From: Candidatus Poribacteria bacterium
GTDB taxonomy: Bacteria; Poribacteria; WGA-4E; WGA-3G
Reading direction: 5' to 3'
Assembly: GCA_022827885.1 (NCBI GenBank)
Contig: JAJEIP010000062.1
Location: forward strand, 1 to 64,000
DNA length: 64,000 nucleotides
Position numbers and translations under genes: made by a program. This document shows positions 30,924 through 40,419 of this stretch, piece after piece (within the stretch, counting starts at the first letter, position 1; each line of letters begins with the position of its first letter). The notes beneath the pieces are model-generated. The model had not been told where the DNA came from, did no database searches, and saw only the letters and a program-made list of their open reading frames with translations.

Positions 30924-31469
30924 ATGAAACCCTTTCGGTTGGGTGCTTATCCAGCACGCCTAACACTCTTAATTGTCGGTCTTACAGTTTTCTGTCTCAG
31001 TTCGGGCAGCATCGGACAGGAATCTTTCAAAATTGGTGTCGTAAACACACAAGAAGTTTTAGAAGGATCCCAAAAAGCGACGGATGCAACCGAACTGCTC
31101 CAAGCGGCAAGCGAACGCCTGAAAACGAAATTGCAGCAGTTAGAAGACGAGATCAGAACGCTCCAAGAAAAGAAGGCGAAAACCGAACTCTTCGTCGAAA
31201 GAGCGCAGACCGCGGATTTGGATAACGAAATTCGCCTCAAACAGCAGGAATACCAACGTGAGGTCCAAATCGGTCAGCAGGCATTGCTTGAAAAAGAGCA
31301 AGAGTTGATGGAGCCGATTTACAATAGCCTTCAAGCACTGATTATCAAAGTCGGTGAGTCCGAAGATTTCGACATCATCCTCGAAAAACGACTCATCACC
31401 CTTTATGTGAAAAAGGATTACGATTTGACACAACAGTTAATCGGCTTGATGAACGAAGGCTCCGAATAA
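30924..31469 (+). CDS. skp: Skp/OmpH-family periplasmic chaperone
   Basis: The 181-aa protein has a signal peptide (LTLLIVGLTVFCLSSGSIG). It is followed by FKIGVVNTQEVLEGS, the OmpH/Skp start, a long coiled coil (residues ~55-120, Glu/Lys/Gln rich) and a C-terminal core strand (FDIILEKRLITLYV). Skp holds unfolded outer-membrane proteins for BamA, whose gene lies directly upstream. Confidence 0.9.
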   Translation: MKPFRLGAYPARLTLLIVGLTVFCLSSGSIGQESFKIGVVNTQEVLEGSQKATDATELLQAASERLKTKLQQLEDEIRTLQEKKAKTELFVERAQTADLDNEIRLKQQEYQREVQIGQQALLEKEQELMEPIYNSLQALIIKVGESEDFDIILEKRLITLYVKKDYDLTQQLIGLMNEGSE

Positions 31470-31554
31470 CGCGACACTGCCTAAACTCCAGTTGTGGGAG
31501 GGGTGTGTAACCCTGAATAACCATTCACATCAATGGGGAAAGGAACACGGTTAA

Positions 31555-32607
31555 ATGCGTATGAAACTCAAGGAAATTTGTGAACGCTTGGATGGCGATC
31601 TTTCTGGGGACGGTGATATTGAAATTACTGGCGTTTCTGGAATCAAAGAGGCACTCCCAAGTCAGATTACCTTCGTTGCTAACCCGAAATACCTCGCTGC
31701 CATAGCGACAACACAAGCAGGCGCAATTATTATTGGCCGCGGTGTCAACGGTAACGGTAAGCCTACCATCTGTGTTGAGAATCCCTACTGGGCTTTCGTC
31801 AAAGTTATAGAAATGTTCGCGTGGGACAAAAACCATCGTGCACTTCCCGGGGTCCATGAAACCGCAATTTTAGGAAAAAACGTTAAACTCGGTGAGCGCG
31901 TTTCTATCCAAGCGTTTGCCTATATCGCGGACAACGTTGAAATTGGAGATGATACCGTTATTCAACCGTTTGTTCACATCGGTGAAGGCACCAAAATCGG
32001 TTCCGATGGCCTAATTTATCCACATGTCAGTATTCGAGAAGAAATAATTATCGGCGATCGAGTGATTATCCACTGCGGGGCAGTGATTGGCAGCGACGGT
32101 TTCGGATTCGCACCCGTTAGCAACCGACACCACAAAATCCCTCAAATCGGAACTGTGGTCATTGAAGACGATGTTGAAATTGGAGCGAATACTACCATTG
32201 ATAGAGCAACACTCTCTGAAACACTTATCAAACGCGGCACTAAATTGGATAATCTCGTCCAAATTGCACACAATGTTGTTATCGGAGAGGATTGTTGCCT
32301 CGCGGCGCAAGTCGGTATCGCTGGCAGCACGACGCTCGGGGACCGAGTAAATATCGCGGGGCACGGCGGCGCAGCAGGGCATCTGACACTCGGCGAAGAC
32401 AGTGTCGTTTACGCCAAATCCGCAGTTACAAAGGACATGCCCGCTGGCAGTCATCTGTCTGGATTCCCCGCACGTCCTCACAAACAGGAACTCCGGATTC
32501 ACGCCGCGACTCGGAAATTGCCAGAACTGCTCCCCGAATTCACTAAACTCCAAAAACGGGTCGCGGAACTGGAAGCGAAACTTCAAGAACTGGAGGATAA
32601 ACCGTAG
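31555..32607 (+). CDS. lpxD: UDP-3-O-acylglucosamine N-acyltransferase LpxD
   Basis: LpxD adds the second acyl chain in lipid A synthesis. The 350-aa protein has an N-terminal LpxD domain (VSGIKEALPSQITFV) and a left-handed beta-helix of hexapeptide repeats. The conserved HHKIPQIGTVVIEDDVEIG and the catalytic-region histidine in GHGGAAGHLTLG are present. A short C-terminal coiled coil closes the chain. Its presence implies lipopolysaccharide or a related lipid-A-type outer leaflet. It follows skp after 85 bp. Confidence 0.94.
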   Translation: MRMKLKEICERLDGDLSGDGDIEITGVSGIKEALPSQITFVANPKYLAAIATTQAGAIIIGRGVNGNGKPTICVENPYWAFVKVIEMFAWDKNHRALPGVHETAILGKNVKLGERVSIQAFAYIADNVEIGDDTVIQPFVHIGEGTKIGSDGLIYPHVSIREEIIIGDRVIIHCGAVIGSDGFGFAPVSNRHHKIPQIGTVVIEDDVEIGANTTIDRATLSETLIKRGTKLDNLVQIAHNVVIGEDCCLAAQVGIAGSTTLGDRVNIAGHGGAAGHLTLGEDSVVYAKSAVTKDMPAGSHLSGFPARPHKQELRIHAATRKLPELLPEFTKLQKRVAELEAKLQELEDKP

Positions 32608-32782
32608 GCAGATTACCGAAAACAGAGACTTCAATTTTTTTCGGTTTCCGGGCGAACCTTCTTTTTCCACTGTATCTCCTCTCTTTCAAGCAACACCATA
32701 GTCCGTGTGCTGGCAGTATGGAACGCACCTCGGTATCCGTTATCCCTAATAGATTATCCTTCAATGCTCACGATGAGAAAAA

Positions 32783-33631
32783 ATGAAGACATTGATCGCG
32801 TATGTTGAGTTGGCACGCCCACTTAACGGAATCATCGCCTTCATCTCTGCGGGGCTCGGTGGAATTTTTGCCAGCCAAGGCAACCTGGAACACCTCACCG
32901 ATATCCGACTACTGTTGGTTTCTGTTGCCGCGCTTGTTGTAATCTCTGCCGGAAACGCCATCAACGATTACTGTGATTACGACATCGACCGAATTAATCG
33001 TCCACGGCGACCGCTCCCTTCCGGACGCATTCGGCGTTCCAATGCATTAATTTTTGCAATAATCCTTACGGCAATCGGCATCTATCTCGGAACCCGTATC
33101 AACAGAAATTCAACAGCCATTGCTATCCTGGTGTCGGTTGCCCTTGCAAGTTATGCTTTTTGGTTGAAACGTACCCCTTTTGTCGGCAATTTGGTCGTTA
33201 GTGGATTAACGGGTTTAACCTTCATTGCTGGCGGCGTAGCGATAGATTCGGTGCAAGGCACGCTCATTCCAGCAATCTTTGCCTTTTTGTTCACAACGGC
33301 GCGGGAAATCATCAAGGACCTTGAGGATACAGAAGGAGACGAGAAAAATGACGCGAAAACGTTGGCGACACTCAACCCACGGATCGCAGTCCGGACAGCC
33401 ATCGGTTTTATGGCATCTGTTATTTTGTTTAGTCCCATCCCTTATGTATTCGGTTGGTATTCATGGCACTACTTGATTGTCGTTAGCATCGGTGTTGACG
33501 TGGTACTTATCGGTTTGGCAATTCGTCTGTGTCAAGATGCCTCCAAAGAGAGTTGTGCCGCCATTCAACGTTGGATGAAATGGGATATATTCGTCGGACT
33601 CGGCGCGATCTATCTCGGAACGTTTCTATGA
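32783..33631 (+). CDS. UbiA-family prenyltransferase (DGGGP synthase-like)
   Basis: A 282-aa membrane protein with 7-9 helices. The first Asp-rich site is NDYCDYDIDRINRPRRPLPS and the second is KDLEDTEGDEKNDAKTLA, as in archaeal digeranylgeranylglyceryl phosphate synthases and related UbiA enzymes. The linked GGGP synthase gene 1.3 kb downstream supports an ether-lipid role. Quinone or other prenyl acceptors remain possible. The stop overlaps the next gene by 4 bp (ATGA). Confidence 0.85.
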   Translation: MKTLIAYVELARPLNGIIAFISAGLGGIFASQGNLEHLTDIRLLLVSVAALVVISAGNAINDYCDYDIDRINRPRRPLPSGRIRRSNALIFAIILTAIGIYLGTRINRNSTAIAILVSVALASYAFWLKRTPFVGNLVVSGLTGLTFIAGGVAIDSVQGTLIPAIFAFLFTTAREIIKDLEDTEGDEKNDAKTLATLNPRIAVRTAIGFMASVILFSPIPYVFGWYSWHYLIVVSIGVDVVLIGLAIRLCQDASKESCAAIQRWMKWDIFVGLGAIYLGTFL

Positions 33632-34848
33632 TAAACTACGATAGGGTCATTGCTTTCTTAGAGAAAGAGAACTCAAAGGCTGATGCCGTTTCCCGTTTTA
33701 AGCAAGCGTATCATACCTTCTGTAAAACGGGGACATGGTCCCCCGCATATCAGATATTTGTCTCAGGTTGGCAGCGGCTTGACGGGGTTATGTTGTTAGA
33801 ACCGGAGGACACATTTGACAATGGCTACCGAGTTCATCTCACACCGACAACGGAACGAAGTTTGAGAGAACTCCTCCTCGCCTTTCCGAGACGCTACACA
33901 GGACTGTTTCATGTCAACGAAAAATGGATAACAAACAGAATCCACGATGTTTTAGAAGGCGATATAATTCAGACGGATACAGGTTCCTGCTATCGGGGTA
34001 TCAAACGCGGGAGCAGCACCAGCGCGGAACAACGAACCATCTCGAAACGGAAAGATATAATCGTATCGCACATTCACAAATTAGCCTCTTTGAAGGGGAA
34101 ACTTGAACACTCCGAATTTATCGTTGAAGGCCCTCTGATAGTAGAAAGAGCCGTCACAGATGGACTCCCGATCAAAACAATTCTCTATACGACCGGATTT
34201 GTGGCAACCTCGGAAGGGAAAGCTTTGCTCACGCAGGCAGCGTCAGAAAACCTATCTGTTTATCAGGTAAATGATGGCATGATGGGTTCAATTACGACAA
34301 CACGCCCCGTGCCATCTATAATCGCTTCGGTTCATCTCAGCTATCCAAACTTCCTTTCGGCATCCGGAAGCCTTAATTTTCACTGGAGCTCAAGATGTGT
34401 ATTGCTCATCGCAGAGAATATTGGCAATCCTGACAACCTCGGAATGACGTTACGGACAGCAGACGCAGCGGGCGTATCCGCAGTTCTCCTGAGTGATAGT
34501 GGCGCGAGCCCTTTTCATAAAAACTGCATCCGTGCCTCCCGAGGGGCAGTCGGTCGCTTACCTTTATTCTCTACACCAAACATCAGCGATGCGGTTGATG
34601 CGCTCCGTGTCTCAGGTTGGCAGGTGTTGGGCGCCACAGCAAGTGCCACAAACCAACTTCATGAAATAGAATTTACACTTCCCACGGCTATCGTCGTCGG
34701 TAACGAGAATACAGGGCTCTCCACTGATGCACGGGATAGCTGCACTGAATTAGTTCGCATCCCTATGGCATCAGGGCAATCATCACTGAACGTAGGTGTT
34801 GCCGCAGGTATTCTACTCTATGAACTGACGCGACAACACAGAATTTGA
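33628..34848 (+). CDS. TrmH/SpoU-family RNA methyltransferase with extra N-terminal domain
   Basis: The C-terminal ~150 residues are a SPOUT methyltransferase: IAENIGNPDNLGMTLRTADA, AIVVGNENTGLS and IPMASGQSSLNVGVAAGIL are motifs 1-3. The middle (VSHIHKLASLKGKLEHSEFIVEGP) is the substrate-binding L30e-like domain. The first ~130 residues (from MINYDRVIAFLEKEN) belong to no family I recognise. The ATG at 33628 overlaps the UbiA stop, indicating coupling. The likely target is a 2'-O-ribose in rRNA or tRNA. Confidence 0.88.
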   Translation: MINYDRVIAFLEKENSKADAVSRFKQAYHTFCKTGTWSPAYQIFVSGWQRLDGVMLLEPEDTFDNGYRVHLTPTTERSLRELLLAFPRRYTGLFHVNEKWITNRIHDVLEGDIIQTDTGSCYRGIKRGSSTSAEQRTISKRKDIIVSHIHKLASLKGKLEHSEFIVEGPLIVERAVTDGLPIKTILYTTGFVATSEGKALLTQAASENLSVYQVNDGMMGSITTTRPVPSIIASVHLSYPNFLSASGSLNFHWSSRCVLLIAENIGNPDNLGMTLRTADAAGVSAVLLSDSGASPFHKNCIRASRGAVGRLPLFSTPNISDAVDALRVSGWQVLGATASATNQLHEIEFTLPTAIVVGNENTGLSTDARDSCTELVRIPMASGQSSLNVGVAAGILLYELTRQHRI

Positions 34849-34873
34849 CAAATCGACATAAATATGATAGAAT
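34845..34873 (+). promoter_or_regulatory. Sigma-70-type promoter of the GGGP synthase gene
   Basis: TTGACA (34845-34850), a 17-bp spacer and TAGAAT (34868-34873) begin at the stop codon of the methyltransferase gene and lie about 95 bp before the TTG start. Confidence 0.75.
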
Positions 34874-34967
34874 TTTTAAGGTAACTGATGCGCTATAAGT
34901 CCCCACTATCAGAAAGGGCATAGCATTCAAACCGATATTTAGCATAGTCAAAGAAGGAAAATCGCAT

Positions 34968-35714
34968 TTGAGATCGAATTGGGTTCTTAACTACTTTCAC
35001 GAGGTATTGAAAAAGCACCATGCTGGTTATTTCGTTCTAATTGATCCGGAGCAGTGTGAAATTGGAAAATGCGTTAAACTTGCAAGCGAAATAGAGCAGG
35101 CGGGGGCAGACGCGATTTTGCTCGGTGGCAGTTTTTTAACGAACGATTTGCACCACGTCGCGAAAGCCCTTAAGCAGGAAACAGAACTCCCCGTGGTGTT
35201 ATTTCCGGGTGATTCGATGCACCTCACTCCGCATGCCGATGCGATTCTGTATATCAGTCTCATAAGTGGACGCAATCCGAACTATCTCATTGGCGAACAG
35301 GTCAAAGCGGCACCGCGGATACAACGTTACGCGCTGCCCCCCATTCCAACGGGCTATATGCTGATTGAAGGCGGCAACAAAACCGCCGTTGAATTTATGA
35401 GTGGCACAATGCCCATCCCACGCGATAAACCCGACATTGCGGGACCGCATGCCTTGGCTGCCCAGTATCTCGGTATGCAGATGGTATATCTGGAGGCAGG
35501 GAGTGGTGCTGAACACTCTGTCCCAGAAGCGATGATCACAACAGTGAAAAATCAAATTAGCATCCCACTCATCGTCGGTGGAGGCATCCGCACACCAGAA
35601 ATTGCTGCACAGAAGGTAGAAGCAGGGGCGGATTTCATCGTTACAGGGAACATTCTCGAAGAAAACGGATCTCTCGAACTGATGCGGGAATTTGCTAACG
35701 CCGTTCACGACTAA
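34968..35714 (+). CDS. Geranylgeranylglyceryl phosphate synthase family (PcrB/GGGPS)
   Basis: TIM-barrel prenyltransferase of 248 aa that joins a polyprenyl diphosphate to sn-glycerol-1-phosphate. Family motifs are visible: HAGYFVLIDPEQ, ADAILLGGSF, VVLFPGDS, YLEAGSGAEHSVPEAM and IVGGGIRTPE with GADFIVTGN. The start is TTG at 34968 with AGAAGGAAA upstream. Together with the UbiA gene it could give an archaeal-type ether lipid core. No G1P dehydrogenase is in the window. Confidence 0.9.
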   Translation: MRSNWVLNYFHEVLKKHHAGYFVLIDPEQCEIGKCVKLASEIEQAGADAILLGGSFLTNDLHHVAKALKQETELPVVLFPGDSMHLTPHADAILYISLISGRNPNYLIGEQVKAAPRIQRYALPPIPTGYMLIEGGNKTAVEFMSGTMPIPRDKPDIAGPHALAAQYLGMQMVYLEAGSGAEHSVPEAMITTVKNQISIPLIVGGGIRTPEIAAQKVEAGADFIVTGNILEENGSLELMREFANAVHD

Positions 35715-35777
35715 AATGGACGACTCAAACAAACGTGCTTTCCAAGCACACCTCAAGAAGGACAAAAGGGCTTCATT

Positions 35778-36629
35778 ATGGCTGAAGTTAAAGAAATACA
35801 CATAGAAACAGAAAAAGAGACAGAAACGGAAGTGCCTGCTGATAACGCTTCCAGCACGGGTAAAGAAAAAACGATTGCCGAGCGAATGCGAGAAATCGCG
35901 GAGGCGGCACTTGATACAGTCAAATCGGAAGTAAAAAAGGAGATAGAAGAACGCATCGCACCTGTCGAAGAAACAGCTGCCAACCTCACCTCCGATGTTA
36001 AAGACGAGGTTGAAGCGATCGTGCAAAGGGTGCGTGAGCAATACGAATCAGAACGCGAAGACTTATTGCACACGGAAATCGAAAAAGAGGTAGAAACCGC
36101 TGTCCAACAGGTCCATGAGGAATATAAAGCCGAACGCGATCGTCTTCTACGCACAGCAGCAGAAGCTGAGAATACCAAAAAACGCTTGCAAGTGGATTAC
36201 CAACGGCAACTCAAATTCGCCAATGAGGGAATTTTAGAAGGCATGATCCCGGTCTTGGACAGTCTGGAAGCCGCGATCAAAAGCGCAGCAGAACAAGGCG
36301 AAGCGAGCGATGCGTCGCAAGCTTTCATGACCTTCAACGAAGGCGTGCAACTCGTTCATAAACAACTCTTAGATGCCCTCAGAATCCACGGCCTGACATC
36401 CATTGAAGCAGTTGGTGAAATATTCGATCCAAATCAGCACGAGGCACTTTTGGTCACAGCATCGGACGATGTACCAGAAGGAAAAGTTATTGAGGAATTT
36501 CGGCGTGGCTACATGTTGCATACTCGTGTTCTACGCGCCTCTCAAGTGGTCGTCTCTCAGGGACCCGCCGAAGAAGACGCATCAGACGACGTGTCGGATG
36601 ATACAGATGCTACTGATACTACCGAATAG
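35778..36629 (+). CDS. grpE: GrpE nucleotide-exchange factor, long N-terminus
   Basis: GrpE releases ADP from DnaK. The C-terminal half (residues ~120-265) has the typical coiled coil and beta domain: GMIPVLDSLEAAIKS, GEIFDPNQHEALL and EEFRRGYMLHTRVLRASQVVV. At 283 aa it is ~90 longer than usual because of a Glu/Lys-rich N-terminal coiled coil, and it ends in an acidic Asp/Thr tail. dnaJ follows after 18 bp; dnaK is not in the window. Confidence 0.93.
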   Translation: MAEVKEIHIETEKETETEVPADNASSTGKEKTIAERMREIAEAALDTVKSEVKKEIEERIAPVEETAANLTSDVKDEVEAIVQRVREQYESEREDLLHTEIEKEVETAVQQVHEEYKAERDRLLRTAAEAENTKKRLQVDYQRQLKFANEGILEGMIPVLDSLEAAIKSAAEQGEASDASQAFMTFNEGVQLVHKQLLDALRIHGLTSIEAVGEIFDPNQHEALLVTASDDVPEGKVIEEFRRGYMLHTRVLRASQVVVSQGPAEEDASDDVSDDTDATDTTE

Positions 36630-36647
36630 CGACAGGAAGGACAATAT

Positions 36648-37751
36648 ATGACGCAAAAACGCGACTATTATGAGATTCTGAACGTCAATCGTGATGCCGA
36701 TGCAGACGAAATAAAAAAGGCGTATCGTAAACTCGCCATACAATTTCATCCGGATAAAAATCCGGGCGATAAAGTCGCCGAAGATAAATTTAAGGAAGCC
36801 ACAGAGGCCTATGAAGTACTGCGAGACGCTGAGAAACGGAGCCGTTATGATAGATTTGGGCACGCAGGACTGGAGGGCATGGGAATTGACTTCGGAGACC
36901 TTGGTATAAACCTTGACGACGTTTTCGGTGATGTTTTTGGCGATCTCTTTAGGCGTTCCCCCAAACGCGGACGCAGTTTACAATATAACCTTGACGTAAC
37001 ACTGGAAGACGTTATCCATGGCAAGGAAGTCACAATCCAAGTGCCACGAATTGAATCGTGCCCTACCTGTGAGGGCAGTGGTGCCAAAGAAGGCACACGG
37101 CCTACACCGTGTCCACAATGTCACGGCAGAGGTCAAATCAGCCAATCACAAGGTTTTTTCACAATGTCCCGAACGTGTCCGAGATGCCGGGGAGCAGGTA
37201 CCATTATTGCAGAGCCTTGTCAACCCTGCAGCGGAAGGGGTGTTGTCCGAAACACGCGCGACATTAAGTTAAATATCGATAAAGGCGTTGATACAGGTTT
37301 CAAGTATCAGCTACGCGGTGAAGGCGAAGTGGGTGTAAACGGGGCACCTCCGGGTGATTTGATTGTCGTCATTCATGTCGAACCTCACGAACGTTTTCAA
37401 CGGGATCGCAACGACCTTATTACATCCGCCAAAATCTCGTTTGTCCAAGCCACCCTCGGTGGGAACATTGAAGTTGATAGTATTGATGGAAAGGAGGAAT
37501 TGCACATCCCGCCGGGTACGCAGTGGGGGGCACACCTCCGTATCCCTAACAAAGGGGTGCCACATTACAGACGCTCCTATTCAGGGGATCTGGTCGTGAG
37601 AGTAGAGATTGAAACGCCAAAGCATCTCAGCACGGAACAACGAAGAGCGTTAGAAGAATTTGCGAAACTGCGTGGAGAATCCCACCAGAGCGAACACGGC
37701 GGATTCTGGGATAAACTGCTCGGTAGACATGATGACGAAGACCCCGAATAG
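36648..37751 (+). CDS. dnaJ: Chaperone protein DnaJ
   Basis: Type I DnaJ of 367 aa. The J-domain has the HPD motif ([12 protein letters not shown]). A short Gly/Phe/Asp-rich linker follows ([16 protein letters not shown]). Four CxxCxGxG zinc motifs are present ([32 protein letters not shown]), followed by the C-terminal peptide-binding domain. It is co-directional with grpE (18 bp) and prmA. Confidence 0.96.
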   Translation: MTQKRDYYEILNVNRDADADEIKKAYRKLAIQFHPDKNPGDKVAEDKFKEATEAYEVLRDAEKRSRYDRFGHAGLEGMGIDFGDLGINLDDVFGDVFGDLFRRSPKRGRSLQYNLDVTLEDVIHGKEVTIQVPRIESCPTCEGSGAKEGTRPTPCPQCHGRGQISQSQGFFTMSRTCPRCRGAGTIIAEPCQPCSGRGVVRNTRDIKLNIDKGVDTGFKYQLRGEGEVGVNGAPPGDLIVVIHVEPHERFQRDRNDLITSAKISFVQATLGGNIEVDSIDGKEELHIPPGTQWGAHLRIPNKGVPHYRRSYSGDLVVRVEIETPKHLSTEQRRALEEFAKLRGESHQSEHGGFWDKLLGRHDDEDPE

Positions 37752-37791
37752 AATCTACCGGTCCGTAGACACCGGAGGATAAGGTAGAAAC

Positions 37792-38697
37792 GTGGTAAAT
37801 ATGGACTGGGTAAGAATCACGGTAACGACCTCCCAAGAGGCATCAGAAGCCGTTGCGAACCTTCTCTTTGAATTAAAGGCAATCGGCGTTGAGTTCAAAG
37901 AGAAGAAGGCATCCACGGTAGATCTCATCGCCCATTATCCTTTGGATGACCGAGTTGATGCCCGGATGCAGAAATTGCGCGACTTCCTTACAGAACTGCC
38001 AACATGGGGTATCCAACCACATCCTGCGACGATCGATTTAAAACATGTCAAATCTGAGAAGTGGGAAGAGGCATGGAAAGCCGCCTTCCCACCACAACGT
38101 GTTGGCAAAAGGATCGTCATTGCCCCGACATGGAGTGAGATCTCCGACAACAAAACGGAAATCTTGATTCAACTCGATCCGGGCATGGCATTCGGGACAG
38201 GTTACCATCCGACCACACGACTTTCCCTCGAATTATTGGAACGCACCGTCGAGCCACATCAGCAAGTTGCTGACATCGGGACAGGTTCGGGTATCTTAAC
38301 AATTGCTGCTATCAAGTTAGGGGCGGCACACGTTGACGCGATTGAAATTGATTCGACAGCACTCCCTGTTGCAGCAGCCAATTTTCAGTCAAACCGTGTG
38401 GCAGCGCAGGTGTGTTTATCTCAAGGCGATGGACTCAAAGGAAGAGCAAACAGATACCATCTCATCGTTGGGAATATCTTAACGAAGGCAATTCTTCCAA
38501 TGATCCCGTTCTGTGCACAGCGGCTCTATCCTGATGGAATCGTCATTTTCTCTGGGATTTTAGCGGCTGAACTGGCGCAAGTTAAGTCGGTTTTAGAAGC
38601 ACATCAGTTTCAATGTCTTGAAGTCATCAGTGAAGCGGAAGATACAGTTACGTGGATAGGAATCAAAGCCATCTTTAGTCCCGCTGATAGGTCGTAA
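37792..38697 (+). CDS. prmA: Ribosomal protein L11 methyltransferase
   Basis: 301-aa SAM-dependent methyltransferase with the PrmA N-terminal domain (MDWVRITVTTSQEASEAV), the region DPGMAFGTGYHPTTRL, motif I VADIGTGSGILTIAA and IVGNILTKAI. It trimethylates L11. The start may be the GTG at 37792 or the ATG at 37801; AAGGTAG lies upstream of both. The order dnaJ-prmA is common in bacteria. Confidence 0.94.
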   Translation: MVNMDWVRITVTTSQEASEAVANLLFELKAIGVEFKEKKASTVDLIAHYPLDDRVDARMQKLRDFLTELPTWGIQPHPATIDLKHVKSEKWEEAWKAAFPPQRVGKRIVIAPTWSEISDNKTEILIQLDPGMAFGTGYHPTTRLSLELLERTVEPHQQVADIGTGSGILTIAAIKLGAAHVDAIEIDSTALPVAAANFQSNRVAAQVCLSQGDGLKGRANRYHLIVGNILTKAILPMIPFCAQRLYPDGIVIFSGILAAELAQVKSVLEAHQFQCLEVISEAEDTVTWIGIKAIFSPADRS

Positions 38698-38704
38698 CCC
38701 TGTG

Positions 38705-38980
38705 TCACTCACTATCTTGCGGTTGCGGGTCTTCGTTAGACAACCCGTGGCAGAGGTTACACCGACCGAGATTGAGATGCGGCATCGTTGGTGACTTTTC
38801 ATCGCCTCTTAAGTGACATTTCAGACACTCAACCGCTTCCTCTGAACCGCGATGCTCCTCGATATTAGAACGCGCCGGTGCGGCATTAAAAAAAAGAATA
38901 ACCATAACAATCGCAAAGATAAGACCAATAACGCTGACAATAACAAAAAGCGTTCTGGGACTGGCTTGTTCCGTTGGCAT
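38705..38980 (-). CDS. Small membrane-anchored dihaem c-type cytochrome
   Basis: The 91-aa protein starts at the ATG at 38980 (MPTEQASPRT), has one membrane helix (LFVIVSVIGLIFAIVMVILFF) and two CxxCH haem-binding motifs (CLKCH, CNLCH). The layout recalls small NapC/NrfH-like or multihaem cytochrome fragments that pass electrons in the periplasm. The partner is unknown. The ORF-track extension to 39112 overlaps the upstream deacetylase gene and is not used. Confidence 0.8.
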   Translation of the reverse strand: MPTEQASPRTLFVIVSVIGLIFAIVMVILFFNAAPARSNIEEHRGSEEAVECLKCHLRGDEKSPTMPHLNLGRCNLCHGLSNEDPQPQDSE

Positions 38981-38999
38981 AGCGTTAAAATGAAACTCC

Positions 39000-39854
39000 T
39001 TACTTGAAAAACGGAAAAAGGGTGGGGATATTTTCTGCGGTGAGTGCGGAACCGTACTCGCATCCCTCAAATGCCTCAGCATATTTGATTTGCGCTCCCG
39101 CTTCTTCACCATAGCATGCTATTAGCACATCTCGATGCTTTTCAGCAACATCTCGAAAACGATTTCGCAAGCGTTCAGCGAGCCAGGCACGCCGTTCCGA
39201 GGCACCCGTAGGGACAGCATCTAACGTGCCACCGTTGTAAGGAAGCCACTCGTAAAACTGCGATACGTGACAATGGAGCATATCAATTTTCTGTTCAATG
39301 ACAGCATCAATACCCACAACGACATCCGGTGTGAACGGATAGGGTTTCATGAAACCATCGCTCAAATAAGCGATAACTGGGTTTTTTTCCAAATGCGGTG
39401 TGAGGGCACAGATGTTCGGTACAGTCACCATGTATGCCGCATCTTGAACCAGAATTGACGTATACCGATGGTCAGGATGATAATCGTTGGGTCGGTGCGT
39501 CATAATTAAATCTGGCTGGAATTCACGAATGGTGCGAATAATCTTATATCGGTTTTCTAACGTCGGCATGAGTTCGCCATCGTGATTGTCCAATAACGCA
39601 TATTCAATACCGACGACCTCAGCGGCGGCTTGTGCTTCTCTATATCGGCGCTGCGCCAAAGGACCACCACCCATTTCGTGATGCCCCGCATCGCCGTTCG
39701 TAACAGAGACAAATTGAACCCTATGCCCCTGTTGGACATATAAGGCAGCGACACCTCCGGCTTTAATATCACAATCATCGGGATGTGCACCGAAAACCAG
39801 AATATTGAGTGGCGTTGTTTGCGAATTTATATTAGAAATCTGTTCAGTTGGCAT
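39000..39854 (-). CDS. PIG-L/LmbE-family deacetylase
   Basis: The 284-aa protein has the Zn-binding AHPDD motif (ILVFGAHPDDCDIKAGG) and the distal His site RPNDYHPDHRYTS, as in N-acetylglucosaminyl deacetylases (MshB, BshB, PIG-L). The substrate cannot be told. The ATG at 39854 has AAAGGA upstream; the ORF-track start at 39881 lacks one. It sits 19 bp upstream of the cytochrome gene. Confidence 0.9.
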   Translation of the reverse strand: MPTEQISNINSQTTPLNILVFGAHPDDCDIKAGGVAALYVQQGHRVQFVSVTNGDAGHHEMGGGPLAQRRYREAQAAAEVVGIEYALLDNHDGELMPTLENRYKIIRTIREFQPDLIMTHRPNDYHPDHRYTSILVQDAAYMVTVPNICALTPHLEKNPVIAYLSDGFMKPYPFTPDVVVGIDAVIEQKIDMLHCHVSQFYEWLPYNGGTLDAVPTGASERRAWLAERLRNRFRDVAEKHRDVLIACYGEEAGAQIKYAEAFEGCEYGSALTAENIPTLFPFFK

Positions 39855-39941
39855 TTTTAGGTGTCCTTTGCAAAATCGCAATCGGGCATCGAAACCCTCA
39901 TTTTCATTTTAGCATTATACAGAAATAGCGACGAGAAAATC

Positions 39942-40409
39942 ATGAAAAACTGGAAAGTTGAAGTCTACTATAAACCTGAAGTCCCCGATACCGTTGGACA
40001 AGGTATTCTTGAGGATATAACCGATCTTGGTATCAATGGCATCGATGCTGTGCGTACAGCTACAGTCTACTGGATCGAAGGATCCTTCGACGCAGAAACG
40101 ATTGACCGCATCGGTACTGAACTCCTCGCTGATCCCATTACACAAGCTTACGCCTTTGGAACTGACAATGATACCGACACAGATTGGACCCTTGAAGTCC
40201 AATTCAAGCCCGGTGTTACGGACGCAGTCGGTGATAGCACCGTCAAAGGTATCACCGACTTAGGGATCGCAGGGGTTACCGCCGTTCGCACGGGAAACAA
40301 ATATTGGTTCACTGGGACGCTGAATGCGGAAGTGCTTGAGACGATCGCACAACGGCTCCTCATGAACGAGGTTATCCAAACATTCTCTTATCAAGCACCC
40401 AAACTGTGA
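39942..40409 (+). CDS. Tandem PurS-like protein
   Basis: The 155-aa protein is an internal duplication of two ~70-residue PurS-like domains: VEVYYKPEVPDTVGQGILED and LEVQFKPGVTDAVGDSTVKG, each followed by ITDLGI.G..AVRT...YW. PurS is the small subunit of formylglycinamidine ribonucleotide synthase and forms dimers; a fused pair mimics the PurL N-terminal domain. No purL or purQ adjoins, so the role is inferred. The ATG at 39942 is chosen because the upstream 27 codons do not resemble PurS. Confidence 0.82.
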   Translation: MKNWKVEVYYKPEVPDTVGQGILEDITDLGINGIDAVRTATVYWIEGSFDAETIDRIGTELLADPITQAYAFGTDNDTDTDWTLEVQFKPGVTDAVGDSTVKGITDLGIAGVTAVRTGNKYWFTGTLNAEVLETIAQRLLMNEVIQTFSYQAPKL

Positions 40410-40419
40410 AACGCACATC

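Noticed and set aside
35199-36041. 280-aa minus-strand ORF opposite GGGP synthase and grpE
   Set aside because: It crosses two conserved genes and has an Arg/Phe/Cys-rich shadow composition.
38705-39854. Shared MPTEQ start of the cytochrome and PIG-L proteins as a sign of duplication
   Set aside because: Similarity stops after five residues and the nucleotide context differs; probably chance.
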